From contig PZPC01000014.1 of assembly GCA_003045895.1 (NCBI GenBank), forward strand, positions 17,615-81,614: 64,000 nt of DNA, written 5' to 3'. Within the stretch, counting starts at the first letter, position 1. The number at the start of each line of letters is the position of its first letter. Below are positions 33,826 to 42,842 of this stretch, one piece after another. The DNA is from Bacteroidota bacterium (GTDB lineage: Bacteria; Bacteroidota; Bacteroidia; Chitinophagales; Saprospiraceae). Made by a program: the position numbers and the translations under genes. The notes below the pieces were generated by a model. The model was not told the DNA's origin, did not search any database, and saw only the letters and a list, made by a program, of their open reading frames with translations.

Positions 33826-34776
33826 TTAAATTATTTTATCTCCCCAGTACAAAAGCAACGATAACGGAATGTAGCCAAAGGAGAAAAACATGAGTTGTAA
33901 GGCAGTCTTCCGCGCTGGTACCTGTAAAAAGCGCCAGGCAAAATAACTGTAGATCGCTCCCAGGATAGCCACGATTACGCCCGATAACCAGCCCGTTGCA
34001 CCCAGGTAAGCTGGCAAAAGTGCCAGCGGCACCAACGCCAGGGCGTAGAGCAGGGCCTGCCATCCCAATTTGGAGACGTCAATCTTCCCATTGGTTTCGG
34101 GTACCAACTTGTAACCGGCCCTGGCATAATCTTCGTAACCCAGGAAAGCAATCGACCAAAAATGAGGAAACTGCCAACAAAACTGAATTGCAAATAAAAC
34201 CAGCCCCAACCAGGTCAACTCGCCCTGAGCAGCTACGCAGCCGATCAAAGTAGGTAACGCGCCGGGAATAGCACCGATTAAAACAGCTCCCGGCGAGACC
34301 CGTTTCATGGGGGTGTAGACAAAAGCATAGCTAACCAAGGCAAAAGTTCCAAAAAAAGCAGTCCAGGGATTGAAGAGCGCCAAAAAACTAATTCCGAACA
34401 AGCTCATAAAACCTGCTGCTAATACCGCATCGGCAATTTTCATCCGCCCGGCCGCCAGGGGGCGGTCTTCCGTTCGCTTCATCAGCCGATCGTAGTCTTT
34501 TTCCAGTACCTGGTTGAGGGTATTAGCCGCAGCAGTAACCAAAAAACCACCAGCCGCCAAAACCACCAACGCTATCCAACTGATGGCCCCCGGAGCGGCG
34601 ATCAAATAAGCGATCACACTGGAAAAAACAACCGTCGCCGACAATCGAAACTTCACCAGCATCAAGAAATCCCGCAGCCGCTGCCCGAAGATGGTCATCG
34701 AACCATCTAACGGGACAACATCAACTAGCGAATCCGAGGCTGTATCTTGATCAAAACTATTATCCTTCCTTACCAT
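33826..34776 (-). CDS. ctaB: protohaem IX farnesyltransferase (haem O synthase)
   Basis: 316 residues, UbiA-superfamily with nine helices. The signature NTLNQVLEKDYDRLMKRTEDRPLA (given here over its first residues) matches the N-x6-D-x2-M-x-RT motif of CtaB/CyoE, which attaches a farnesyl group to protohaem, the first step to haem A. About 35 hydrophilic residues precede the first helix. It lies between oxidase subunit I and the short subunit III gene, with 11 and 3 bp spacing. Confidence 0.93.
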   Translation of the reverse strand: MVRKDNSFDQDTASDSLVDVVPLDGSMTIFGQRLRDFLMLVKFRLSATVVFSSVIAYLIAAPGAISWIALVVLAAGGFLVTAAANTLNQVLEKDYDRLMKRTEDRPLAAGRMKIADAVLAAGFMSLFGISFLALFNPWTAFFGTFALVSYAFVYTPMKRVSPGAVLIGAIPGALPTLIGCVAAQGELTWLGLVLFAIQFCWQFPHFWSIAFLGYEDYARAGYKLVPETNGKIDVSKLGWQALLYALALVPLALLPAYLGATGWLSGVIVAILGAIYSYFAWRFLQVPARKTALQLMFFSFGYIPLSLLLYWGDKII

Positions 34777-34787
34777 ATTTAACCTGG

Positions 34788-36641
34788 TTAGTGCCCACCA
34801 TCGTGTTCACCTTCTTTTAATGGTACAATTTGGGAAATAAATTCTTTCCCGTCTTTACCGTAGTCATAAGCCCAGCGCTGAACTGCGGGGATCTTACCCG
34901 GCCAGTTGCCGTGACCTGGGCGAACGGGAGTCGTCCACTCCAGCGTGGTCGCACCGTAGGGGTTTTGTACGGTTTGCTTCTTACCTCGCCAAATACTGTA
35001 GAAAAAGTTGATGAAGAACAACATCTGGAAACCGAATACCAAAACAGCAGCCACCGTGATGAACTTGTTCATTTCTGCGAAGTGGCTAAACGTTTGGAAC
35101 ACGTCGAAAGAATAGTAGCGGCGTGGTACACCCGCCATACCCAGGTAGTGCATCGGCCAAAAAATGGCATAGGCGCCAACCATCGTTCCCCAGAAGTGAA
35201 TCTTACCCAGCGTTTCGTTCATGAAACGGCCGAACATCTTGGGATACCAGTGGTATACACCGGCAAACATGCCAAAGAATGCCGCAACACCCATTACAAT
35301 GTGGAAGTGAGCCACCACGAAGTAGGTATCGTGCATTTGAATATCGATAGCTGAATTGCCCAGGAAAATACCCGTCAATCCCCCGGAAATAAACATGGAA
35401 ACGAAACCAATGGAAAACAGCATGGCAGAATTAAGGCGAATGTTACCCCCGTAAAGGGTAGCAATCCAGTTGAAAACCTTAACGGCTGACGGTACGGCAA
35501 TAATCAGCGTGAAAATCACGAAGAAATTGGAAATGAAAGGGTTGACACCTGACATAAACATGTGGTGCGCCCAAACAATGAACGACAGGAAGGCGATGGC
35601 CAGAATCGAGAATACCATTGCTTTGTATCCAAATACCGGTTTCCGCGCATTGACGGAAAGGACTTCGGAAACAATACCCATGGCAGGCAAGATAATGATA
35701 TAGACCTCCGGGTGACCCAGGAACCAGAACAAGTGCTGGTACAAGATCGGACTACCGCCCACGTGATCCAGTGCCTTACCACCAATAAAGATTTCGCTCA
35801 GGAAGAAACTCGTACCCAATTCGCGGTCAAACATGACCAGGAAGAAGGCCGAAGCCAGTACCGGGAAAGACAACAAACCAATGACTGCCGTAATGAAGAA
35901 CGCCCAAATGGGAAGCGGCAAACGCCACATCGTCATTCCTTTGGTACGCAGGTTCAAGACAGTCGTGATGTAGTTGATCCCCCCCAACAGCACCGATACC
36001 ACAAAAAGTACCAGACTGATCGTCCACAAGGTCATCCCCGCACCTGATCCGGAAGAAGCTTCCGGCAAAACGCTAAGTGGCGGATAAGCGGTCCAGCCCC
36101 CGGCAAATGGGCCCGTACTGAGGAACAAGGAGAAGAACATGACCAAACCAGCCGTGAAAAAGAACCAGTAGGAAAGCATGTTCAAAAATGGTGACGCCAT
36201 ATCGCGTGCACCCACCATCAATGGAATAAGCAGGTTACTAAACGTTCCACTTAAGCCCGCCGTAAGCACGAAGAATACCAGAATGGTACCGTGCATGGTC
36301 ACGAGTGCGTAGTAAAACTCCTGCGAAAGCTTACCAATCCCTTCGGGGTTGATTTCTATCCACTTCCCCAGGATGGGCTGTAACCAGGCCAGGCTTTCCT
36401 CAGGAAAACCCAGTTGAAGGCGGAAAACCAACGACATCAGTCCACCGATCATTCCCCAGAACATACCGGTGATCAGAAACTGCTTAGCGATCATCTTGTG
36501 ATCCTGGCTAAAGACGTAGGTCGTAATAAAATTAGACTGGAACTTATCACCGTGGTGATGTTCGTGGAAATGATCTTCATAACCATATTCCTCAACCAGT
36601 TTTTCTTCGAGCGTATCGGGTTGGAGTACTGCGGTTGCCAT
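34788..36641 (-). CDS. ctaD: cytochrome c oxidase subunit I (aa3 type, A family)
   Basis: 617 residues with twelve or more helices. The haem a, haem a3 and CuB ligands are in TMHGTILVFFV, FLGHPEVYIIILPA, WAHHMFMSG and HDTYFVVAHFHIVMG. The GHPEV motif with Glu in the D-channel helix marks an A1-type proton pump. The N-terminus has a His-rich segment DHFHEHHHGD. It lies 67 bp after subunit II and 11 bp before ctaB. It reduces oxygen to water at the inner membrane. Confidence 0.97.
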   Translation of the reverse strand: MATAVLQPDTLEEKLVEEYGYEDHFHEHHHGDKFQSNFITTYVFSQDHKMIAKQFLITGMFWGMIGGLMSLVFRLQLGFPEESLAWLQPILGKWIEINPEGIGKLSQEFYYALVTMHGTILVFFVLTAGLSGTFSNLLIPLMVGARDMASPFLNMLSYWFFFTAGLVMFFSLFLSTGPFAGGWTAYPPLSVLPEASSGSGAGMTLWTISLVLFVVSVLLGGINYITTVLNLRTKGMTMWRLPLPIWAFFITAVIGLLSFPVLASAFFLVMFDRELGTSFFLSEIFIGGKALDHVGGSPILYQHLFWFLGHPEVYIIILPAMGIVSEVLSVNARKPVFGYKAMVFSILAIAFLSFIVWAHHMFMSGVNPFISNFFVIFTLIIAVPSAVKVFNWIATLYGGNIRLNSAMLFSIGFVSMFISGGLTGIFLGNSAIDIQMHDTYFVVAHFHIVMGVAAFFGMFAGVYHWYPKMFGRFMNETLGKIHFWGTMVGAYAIFWPMHYLGMAGVPRRYYSFDVFQTFSHFAEMNKFITVAAVLVFGFQMLFFINFFYSIWRGKKQTVQNPYGATTLEWTTPVRPGHGNWPGKIPAVQRWAYDYGKDGKEFISQIVPLKEGEHDGGH

Positions 36642-36708
36642 TCGCTAATTGTTTTTTTATTCGGTTTCGAAAGCTTAACTAATGCAAAAATTATAATGCA
36701 AAAAACAC

Positions 36709-38253
36709 CTATTCGGTTGCGGTAATCGTAGCCGGTTCAGCTACCGCTGCCATTTTACCGCCCGCCAGGATCGTAAATTCAATGCGACGGTTCTTGGCTT
36801 TTCCGGCCTCGGTTGCATTGTCTTCAATTGGATTATTCTGACCATAACCAACCGCCCTTAACCGATCGGAAGGAATTCCCTTGTCGATCAGGTAGGCCAT
36901 TACGGCATCAGCACGTTGCTGAGAAAGCACCTGGTTAGCAGTTGCTTCGCCCGTATTGTCGGTGTGTCCGCCCAATTCAATTTTCAATGCTGGATTGGCT
37001 TGCATGGCTTCTACCACATTAGCCAACTCGTAGCGCGACAGTTCGGTCAATTGGGCAGAACCCGTCTCGAAGGTTACGTATTTGAGTACCAGCGTACGGT
37101 CCGCAGGGCTGGCAGCCGTTTCAGCCGCCTCCAACAAATCCGTGAACTCCTGCTTCCTGACACCAGACACCATATTGGGCAACTGGCCGTCAATGGGCCA
37201 GGGATCACCTTCGGTCTGATAAATACTGCTCAGGTAGTAAGATTGCTGTTCCTTTTTCCAGGCTTCGTATTCTTCCTGAGAAACAATTCTCACCAGACGG
37301 CGCATACTCCAGTGTCCTTTACCACACAATTCAGCACAAGCCAATTCGAAATTGAACGTTTCCCACAACATCTTCTCCTGGTCATTGGGATCAGGCACGT
37401 TGTACTCTGGGTATTTGCGCAATTCCTGGCGGTATTCTTCCGACGTTTTTTCCGGCGTAAACACGAAGTAGGTAGGAATACCAGGTACGGCATCCATTTT
37501 CACCCGAAAATGAGGAAGGTAAAAATCGTGCAAAACATCCCGGGCAATAATTCTTACCCGTACTTTTTGTCCGACAGGAAGAACCAACTCTCCTGGTTGG
37601 AAATCGTCCAGGCCTGATTCGTCCGTCCAATCCTGCCCCGTTGGGTTCGTACCCGACGTCAGCCGGAAATCACGTAAGCCCAATTTATTGTCCTCACCGG
37701 GATAGCGCAGGTTCCAGGCAAACTGGTAGCCCATGGCTTCTATCTCCAGTACATCTTCGTCAGGCCCGACATCGGCCATTACTTCGTTCCAGACGTCCAA
37801 ACCGCCTACGACGAGAAAAGTCATCACAATGGCGGGTATAACCGTCCAGATTACTTCTACCGTGTTGTTGTGTGGCAAGAAAACCGCTTTACCACCTTTG
37901 CGGTGACGGTATTTGTAGCTAAACCAAAACAGCGCTATCTGGGTAATAAAGAAAACGATAGCAGTTACAACCACCGTAATATTGAATATCCGGTCAATAC
38001 TCTTGCCGTGGGCAGATGCTGCTTCGTGAGGGCCATAGCCCAACATATAGTTCTTGTAGTAATAGGCGGACACAACGCCTCCTACCAAAAATAGAACCAT
38101 AAAAATCAACAACCAGCGACTGGTACTCCGATTGCTTCTTTCTTCCGCATCTTCTTCACCTCGTATCTTGGATGCCAACTCTGTTACCTTCCCGATCTGT
38201 ACCGCAATCACGGCAATCAAAACGATGGATAAAATTGCCAATAAAGTCGTCAT
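36709..38253 (-). CDS. cytochrome c oxidase subunit II fused to an OmpA-like domain
   Basis: 514 residues. Four possible membrane segments (about 1-20, 46-65, 88-112, 132-152) replace the usual two. The periplasmic cupredoxin holds the CuA ligands His248, Cys306, Glu308, Cys310, His314 and Met317 (CAELCGKGHWSM). A linker (about 330-385) leads to a complete OmpA/MotB peptidoglycan-binding domain (about 387-495): GGHTDNTGEA with Asp432 and LSQQRADAV with Arg447, the two residues that hold diaminopimelate in this fold. There is no haem c domain. The frame is open throughout, so this is a real fusion. It heads the oxidase part of the cluster, with a 21-bp palindrome about 92 bp upstream. Confidence 0.92.
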   Translation of the reverse strand: MTTLLAILSIVLIAVIAVQIGKVTELASKIRGEEDAEERSNRSTSRWLLIFMVLFLVGGVVSAYYYKNYMLGYGPHEAASAHGKSIDRIFNITVVVTAIVFFITQIALFWFSYKYRHRKGGKAVFLPHNNTVEVIWTVIPAIVMTFLVVGGLDVWNEVMADVGPDEDVLEIEAMGYQFAWNLRYPGEDNKLGLRDFRLTSGTNPTGQDWTDESGLDDFQPGELVLPVGQKVRVRIIARDVLHDFYLPHFRVKMDAVPGIPTYFVFTPEKTSEEYRQELRKYPEYNVPDPNDQEKMLWETFNFELACAELCGKGHWSMRRLVRIVSQEEYEAWKKEQQSYYLSSIYQTEGDPWPIDGQLPNMVSGVRKQEFTDLLEAAETAASPADRTLVLKYVTFETGSAQLTELSRYELANVVEAMQANPALKIELGGHTDNTGEATANQVLSQQRADAVMAYLIDKGIPSDRLRAVGYGQNNPIEDNATEAGKAKNRRIEFTILAGGKMAAVAEPATITATE

Positions 38254-38344
38254 TAGCTATAATGGTTTTTTTGAACTTCAAATTTGTTCTGCAAGTTACA
38301 AGTACTCAACAAAGACTTGTAGGTATTTGCTCACTACATCTCCT

Positions 38345-38365
38345 TATTTAGATTTGTTCTAAATA
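38345..38365. promoter_or_regulatory. 21-bp palindromic site upstream of oxidase subunit II
   Basis: Perfect inverted repeat with arms TATTTAGA (38345-38352) and TCTAAATA (38358-38365) around TTTGT. It begins 2 bp after the actF stop and lies about 92 bp before the subunit II start. A 20/21 identical copy is at 47659-47679. The core TTTAGA-N5-TCTAAA resembles Fur/PerR-family boxes. Confidence 0.6.
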
Positions 38366-38367
38366 GA

Positions 38368-39735
38368 TCACGTGTGGTGATGCTCACTTTCGTGTACAAA
38401 TGGGTGATTTTCGGGCACCAAATTGGTTTTAGCCAATCGATTAAGCACCACGTATAAAAACAGGGCGAGAAATCCGAGCATGGTTCCCAGTTCCAAGAGC
38501 CCCGGAAAGGTGGTACCCATTTGAAAAGAACTGTGCCCTGCCTCCGTACCGTTTTCAGCAACCATGGCGTGTTCTACTCCGTCGTGAGCAGCATCAGCAA
38601 CGGTGCCTCCGGTATGCTCACCTTCCACTGCACTCAACGTAGCAGCATCGTGGCTTTCTCCACCGTGACCTTGGTGCATCTCGTGTATTTCGTGAGCCGT
38701 GTGGGCCACCCCAGGCTTAATCATTTGGAAATAATCGAACCAGTGCCCCAGCAGCAAAATAATCGAAATGAAGAAAAGGGTACCAAATTTCCGCTTGGTA
38801 TCATTGCGCATCAAGATCAGAAAAGGCAGTAAAAAGTTCAGTAATAAATTACCCCAGTAAAGCGCCGGATATTCGTACATCCGCGTATGGAAGTAAGTCG
38901 TTTCTTCACCGTTATTCGAATACCAGATCAACATGTACTGGCTAAACCACAGGTAGGTCCAGAACACACTGAAGGCAAACATATACTTACCCAAATCGTG
39001 AAAATGCTCGGGGGTAACGTGGTTGTAATAACCTTTGGATTTCAACCAGATGAGCAGCATCACGGTCAGGGCCATAGCCGAAACAAACCAGGAAGCCGTA
39101 GCGTACCAGGCATAAAGGGTACTGTACCAGTGGGCATCTACACTCATTACCCATTGCCAAATCATGGCAGCGCTGGTAAAGCCGGCTATCGGTAAAAAGA
39201 TAGCAGAGAGCGTTTTGGTTTTTTTATACTGGGTATAGGCTTCGGTCCCGATCTCGTCTTCTTCTTTCGAAAGACTGCGAAAACGATAACCAAAGAACGC
39301 CCAGGTACCCACGATAAGGATAGTTCCCAGGCCATACCAATAATTGTTGAGGAAGCCCGATTTCCCCTGGAGGATGGTATCCGCAGCCACCGAAGATTCA
39401 TCGGCCCAGTGGTAGAGGTGGTTCCAGTCCAATACTACCCCCGCAATGACAATAACCATGAGGAGTAATCCTGGCAACAGAAAGGCGGAAAAAGCTTCCC
39501 AAACCCGCTGTATCATCAGGTGCCAACCAGCGTAGGCAGTAGTGAAGGCCGTCAGTACAAACAGCGCTACAAACGCAATACCGGTGAAAAACACCGAATT
39601 GTGTAAGAAATTAGACCAGGTACGGGTATAGTAGCTGTCGTCACCCAGGGCGGTTAAGGCCAGGCAGATGACGCCCAGCGCCATAAATGACCCCAGGACA
39701 GTTTTGTGTTTGGCCTCAAACGTAAATTGGTTCAT
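38368..39735 (-). CDS. actF: alternative complex III subunit ActF
   Basis: 455 residues, ten membrane helices, DUF-type quinol:cytochrome c oxidoreductase quinone-binding subunit 2. Characteristic segments are WEAFSAFLLPGLLLM, SAAMIWQWVMSVDAHWYSTLY and SVFWTYLWFSQYMLIWYSN. A His-rich cytoplasmic or periplasmic loop (AHTAHEIHEMHQGHGGESHD) and a His-rich tail are present. It pairs with ActC in the membrane part of ACIII. It lies 54 bp after actE. Confidence 0.92.
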   Translation of the reverse strand: MNQFTFEAKHKTVLGSFMALGVICLALTALGDDSYYTRTWSNFLHNSVFFTGIAFVALFVLTAFTTAYAGWHLMIQRVWEAFSAFLLPGLLLMVIVIAGVVLDWNHLYHWADESSVAADTILQGKSGFLNNYWYGLGTILIVGTWAFFGYRFRSLSKEEDEIGTEAYTQYKKTKTLSAIFLPIAGFTSAAMIWQWVMSVDAHWYSTLYAWYATASWFVSAMALTVMLLIWLKSKGYYNHVTPEHFHDLGKYMFAFSVFWTYLWFSQYMLIWYSNNGEETTYFHTRMYEYPALYWGNLLLNFLLPFLILMRNDTKRKFGTLFFISIILLLGHWFDYFQMIKPGVAHTAHEIHEMHQGHGGESHDAATLSAVEGEHTGGTVADAAHDGVEHAMVAENGTEAGHSSFQMGTTFPGLLELGTMLGFLALFLYVVLNRLAKTNLVPENHPFVHESEHHHT

Positions 39736-39789
39736 CGCGTATAATTTAACGGTCTGCGAATTTAAAATTTTTCAATCTCCGGCACGCCG

Positions 39790-40677
39790 CTACTGGTGAT
39801 CGTTATCTGAACGGTGTTCTCCTTTAGCAGGCCCACCTTCGGCTGGGGGTGTTTGCATGGGCGCTTCTTCCATTATCATGGCCGTCTTTTCGGTAGCAGC
39901 CGGCAGCGATGCGCCAGGAACGCCGAAGGCAGCGTTGAAGGTATTGGTCTCCTCACTGTAAACGCCGCCAGCTTCTTTCGCCTGCAGGGAACGGATGTAA
40001 TGGATAACCTGCCAGCGCTCTTCGTAGCTGATCTTGTCGGAATAGCCCCCCATCACATTCTTACCGTACATGATGGCGTGGTAAAAACGACCATTGCTGG
40101 CAGCCTGAAACTCGGCACTTACCAGGTTGGCAGGAGCAGCCAGGTATTTGGCATTCGGATTGGCATCCGGATCGTACAAATAACCCAGGCCATTTGCTTT
40201 TTCGCCGTGGCAAATTCCACAGAAAATAGCATACAATTCTTTTCCCCGTCCCATACCTTCCGCCGTAATAGGGAATGGGTTGTCAATGATCTCGGCAGTC
40301 GCCAGCAGTCGGGCTGAATCATTATCCGCGTAATAGTAGGGTACCGAACCATTCGGAGAAATACGCATACTGGATACGTTTACAGCTCCCATTTGCTCTC
40401 CCATATCGGCACTGCTCATCAGCGCAACGCCTGCGTAGCCTCGGGGAACCGTTCCGTGGACGGGTAAACGGGGATTTTTCGACAACTCACCCAGGGTGAA
40501 AGTACTGGTTTCGTTCCAGTGGTTGTAAGAATAATCGTCGAAGGTATTGGCCTCCATAGCAACTGAGTGAGCCATATCTGGCATGTACTCCGTACCCGTA
40601 GATTCCTTATCCGTAGAACAGGAATACATCAGCAGCGACAAAGTGACAGCGATGATGATTTGCTTAATATTATTCAT
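39790..40677 (-). CDS. actE: alternative complex III subunit ActE, monohaem c lipoprotein
   Basis: 295 residues. Lipobox before Cys20 in LLMYSCSTDKE. The cytochrome c domain has one CGICH haem site (near residue 154) and a Met ligand candidate in the MYGKNVMGGYSDKISYEERW stretch. About 100 residues precede the domain, including a segment on which part of the ActE fold packs. A Pro/Glu-rich tail follows. ActE takes part in electron exit from ACIII. It lies between actD and actF. Confidence 0.9.
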   Translation of the reverse strand: MNNIKQIIIAVTLSLLMYSCSTDKESTGTEYMPDMAHSVAMEANTFDDYSYNHWNETSTFTLGELSKNPRLPVHGTVPRGYAGVALMSSADMGEQMGAVNVSSMRISPNGSVPYYYADNDSARLLATAEIIDNPFPITAEGMGRGKELYAIFCGICHGEKANGLGYLYDPDANPNAKYLAAPANLVSAEFQAASNGRFYHAIMYGKNVMGGYSDKISYEERWQVIHYIRSLQAKEAGGVYSEETNTFNAAFGVPGASLPAATEKTAMIMEEAPMQTPPAEGGPAKGEHRSDNDHQ

Positions 40678-40703
40678 CCGTAATGCTTGCTAGCTGTTTA
40701 AAA

Positions 40704-41234
40704 TTAAACCATTTTGGTATTCACCTCGGCTGCACCAGAGGTAGAAAAGAAGCTGCGCAACTTTTCCTTATCCGCCTCAGAAGAATCATTGGTATCAAAG
40801 GCGATACAGAACTTATCGTCGGTAATCCGATCATCCAAAGTTGGATTGGCCCGGGTGGGAGACAAACCACAAATGGTGTAAAAAGTCACCACCATTCCGA
40901 TCGAGGCAAAAAGTACCGTCAATTCAAAGGTGATGGGAACAAATGCCGGGACAGACCAATAAGGTTTTCCACCAAAAATGATCGGCCAGTCACGGGTAAA
41001 AACCCAGCTCATAAATAAAAAGGCCGTCAGGGTACCCATAGCACCGTAAATGAACCCGGCGATGTGCAAACGACTCTCTTCCAGGCCCAGCAGCGGATCC
41101 AATCCGTGTACTGGAAAGGGCGAAAAAACGTCCATAATGTCCAGGTGATCGGCATTGGCTTGCTTTACTGCGTTGAGTAGTTCTACTTCATCGTTGTAAA
41201 GGCCATACAAAACTTCTTTATGCGTAGTGCTCAT
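40704..41234 (-). CDS. actD: alternative complex III subunit ActD (DUF3341)
   Basis: 176 residues. Starts with a soluble DUF3341 segment (YGLYNDEVELLNAVKQANADH, VFSPFPVHGLDPLLGLEESRL) and has two helices (AGFIYGAMGTLTAFLFMSWVF, FVPITFELTVLFASIGMVVTFY). ActD stabilises the membrane part of ACIII and has no cofactor. It lies 26 bp before actE and 28 bp after actC. Confidence 0.92.
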   Translation of the reverse strand: MSTTHKEVLYGLYNDEVELLNAVKQANADHLDIMDVFSPFPVHGLDPLLGLEESRLHIAGFIYGAMGTLTAFLFMSWVFTRDWPIIFGGKPYWSVPAFVPITFELTVLFASIGMVVTFYTICGLSPTRANPTLDDRITDDKFCIAFDTNDSSEADKEKLRSFFSTSGAAEVNTKMV

Positions 41235-41262
41235 GATCAGCTAATTGTTCGCGTTAATAATG

Positions 41263-42672
41263 CTAATGGTGGCTTTGGTCAGCAGTTGCAGCCGACTGCT
41301 TGGCCTGCTCGCCGCTGTACTGGTCTCCTGCTGCCTTCAAAATACTCTTGATCTCGGCGATGGCAACTACTGGTGCAACCCGGACAAAGATGAGATAAAG
41401 GGTAAAAAACAAACCTAAGCTACCAATGAAAAGACCAATTTCTACCCACGTAGGGGTATAATAACTCCAGCTGGAGGGCAGATAGTCTCGTGCCAGGGTG
41501 GTGGCAATAATAACGAAGCGCTCGAACCACATGCCGATATTGACGAATATGGACATAAAAAAGGTCACGAAAATATTGCGCCGCAATTTCTTGCTCCAGA
41601 ACAACTGGGGCGAAAGGACATTACAAGACATCATTCCCACGTAGGACCACCAGTAAGGGCCAAGTACCCGGTTGGCAAAAGCAAATTGCTCGTAAATGTA
41701 GCCAGAGTACCAGGCAATGAAGAGCTCGGTAAGATAAGCCACCCCTACAATGGTACCGGTAAGTAAAATGACCTTGTTCATGCTTTCGATGTGGCCAATC
41801 GTAATATAGTCCTCCAGTTTGAGCACTTTGCGGGTCATCACCAAGAGCGTTTGCACCATCGCGAAGCCCGAGAAAATAGCCCCCGCAACAAAGTAAGGCG
41901 GGAAGATGGTCGTATGCCAGCCTGGGATCACTGAAGTAGCAAAGTCAAAGGATACGATGGTGTGCACCGACAAAACCAACGGCGTGGCCAAACCAGCCAG
42001 TACCAATGATAAACTTTCCCACCGTTGCCAGTGCTTGGCAGAACCTGTCCAGCCAAAGGAAAGGGCGTGGTAAATTTTCCGCCGTATACCTTTAGCCCGA
42101 TCCCGTACCGACGCAAAGTCAGGTACCAGTCCCGTGTACCAAAACAGCAAGGATACGGTGAAGTACGTAGAGATAGCAAATACGTCCCAGAGCAATGGCG
42201 AGTTGAAGTTAACCCACAATGGTCCCCGGGTATTGGGGTAAGGGAAGATGAAGAAGCCCAGCCACAGTCGTCCCATGTGAATGAGCGGAAACTGCCCCGC
42301 ACAAATAACGGCGAAAATGGTCATCGCTTCCGCAGCGCGGTTTACCCCGGTCCGCCAACGCTGGCGAAACAACAGCAATACCGCCGAGATGAGCGTACCG
42401 GCATGGCCAATACCTACCCACCAAACGAAGTTGGTGATATCCCAACCCCAACCAACCGTACGATTAAGATTCCAGGAACCAATGCCTTTCCAGACGGTCC
42501 AGAATACACAAAATGCGTACGTCGCCAGGCCCGTCACGGCAAACAAAAAGGCGATTACCCAGGCAGCAGAAGGTGTCTTTTCCGTTGGCGAGCAAAGGTC
42601 TTCCGTAATTTGGTGGTAGGTTTTACCACCATTTACCAAAGGCTCCCGAATGTGAGATACAACTACACTCAT
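41263..42672 (-). CDS. actC: alternative complex III subunit ActC (NrfD-like)
   Basis: 469 residues, ten helices, NrfD/PsrC family. Motifs include [20 protein letters not shown] and [21 protein letters not shown], which lie in the quinol site region. ActC oxidises menaquinol together with the haem and Fe-S subunits. A Gln/Ser-rich tail ends in HH. The 170-bp gap to actB is unusually long for this cluster and holds a TGACC-N7-GGTCA hairpin (42749-42765) but no clear promoter. Confidence 0.93.
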   Translation of the reverse strand: MSVVVSHIREPLVNGGKTYHQITEDLCSPTEKTPSAAWVIAFLFAVTGLATYAFCVFWTVWKGIGSWNLNRTVGWGWDITNFVWWVGIGHAGTLISAVLLLFRQRWRTGVNRAAEAMTIFAVICAGQFPLIHMGRLWLGFFIFPYPNTRGPLWVNFNSPLLWDVFAISTYFTVSLLFWYTGLVPDFASVRDRAKGIRRKIYHALSFGWTGSAKHWQRWESLSLVLAGLATPLVLSVHTIVSFDFATSVIPGWHTTIFPPYFVAGAIFSGFAMVQTLLVMTRKVLKLEDYITIGHIESMNKVILLTGTIVGVAYLTELFIAWYSGYIYEQFAFANRVLGPYWWSYVGMMSCNVLSPQLFWSKKLRRNIFVTFFMSIFVNIGMWFERFVIIATTLARDYLPSSWSYYTPTWVEIGLFIGSLGLFFTLYLIFVRVAPVVAIAEIKSILKAAGDQYSGEQAKQSAATADQSHH

Positions 42673-42842
42673 GTTGTTTGTTATAGTTCTTTGAACGTTT
42701 TCTGTTTTGTGCCAGTCGAAAGTAGAAAACTGCTGTTTCCTGCTTTAGCCTGACCAAAAAAAGGTCAGAGAAGGTTTTTATTGAAGAGATGAAGCATTCC
42801 CAAGGAAAAAATTCTTCCAAAAATGCCCAGCCCAATCTTAAT

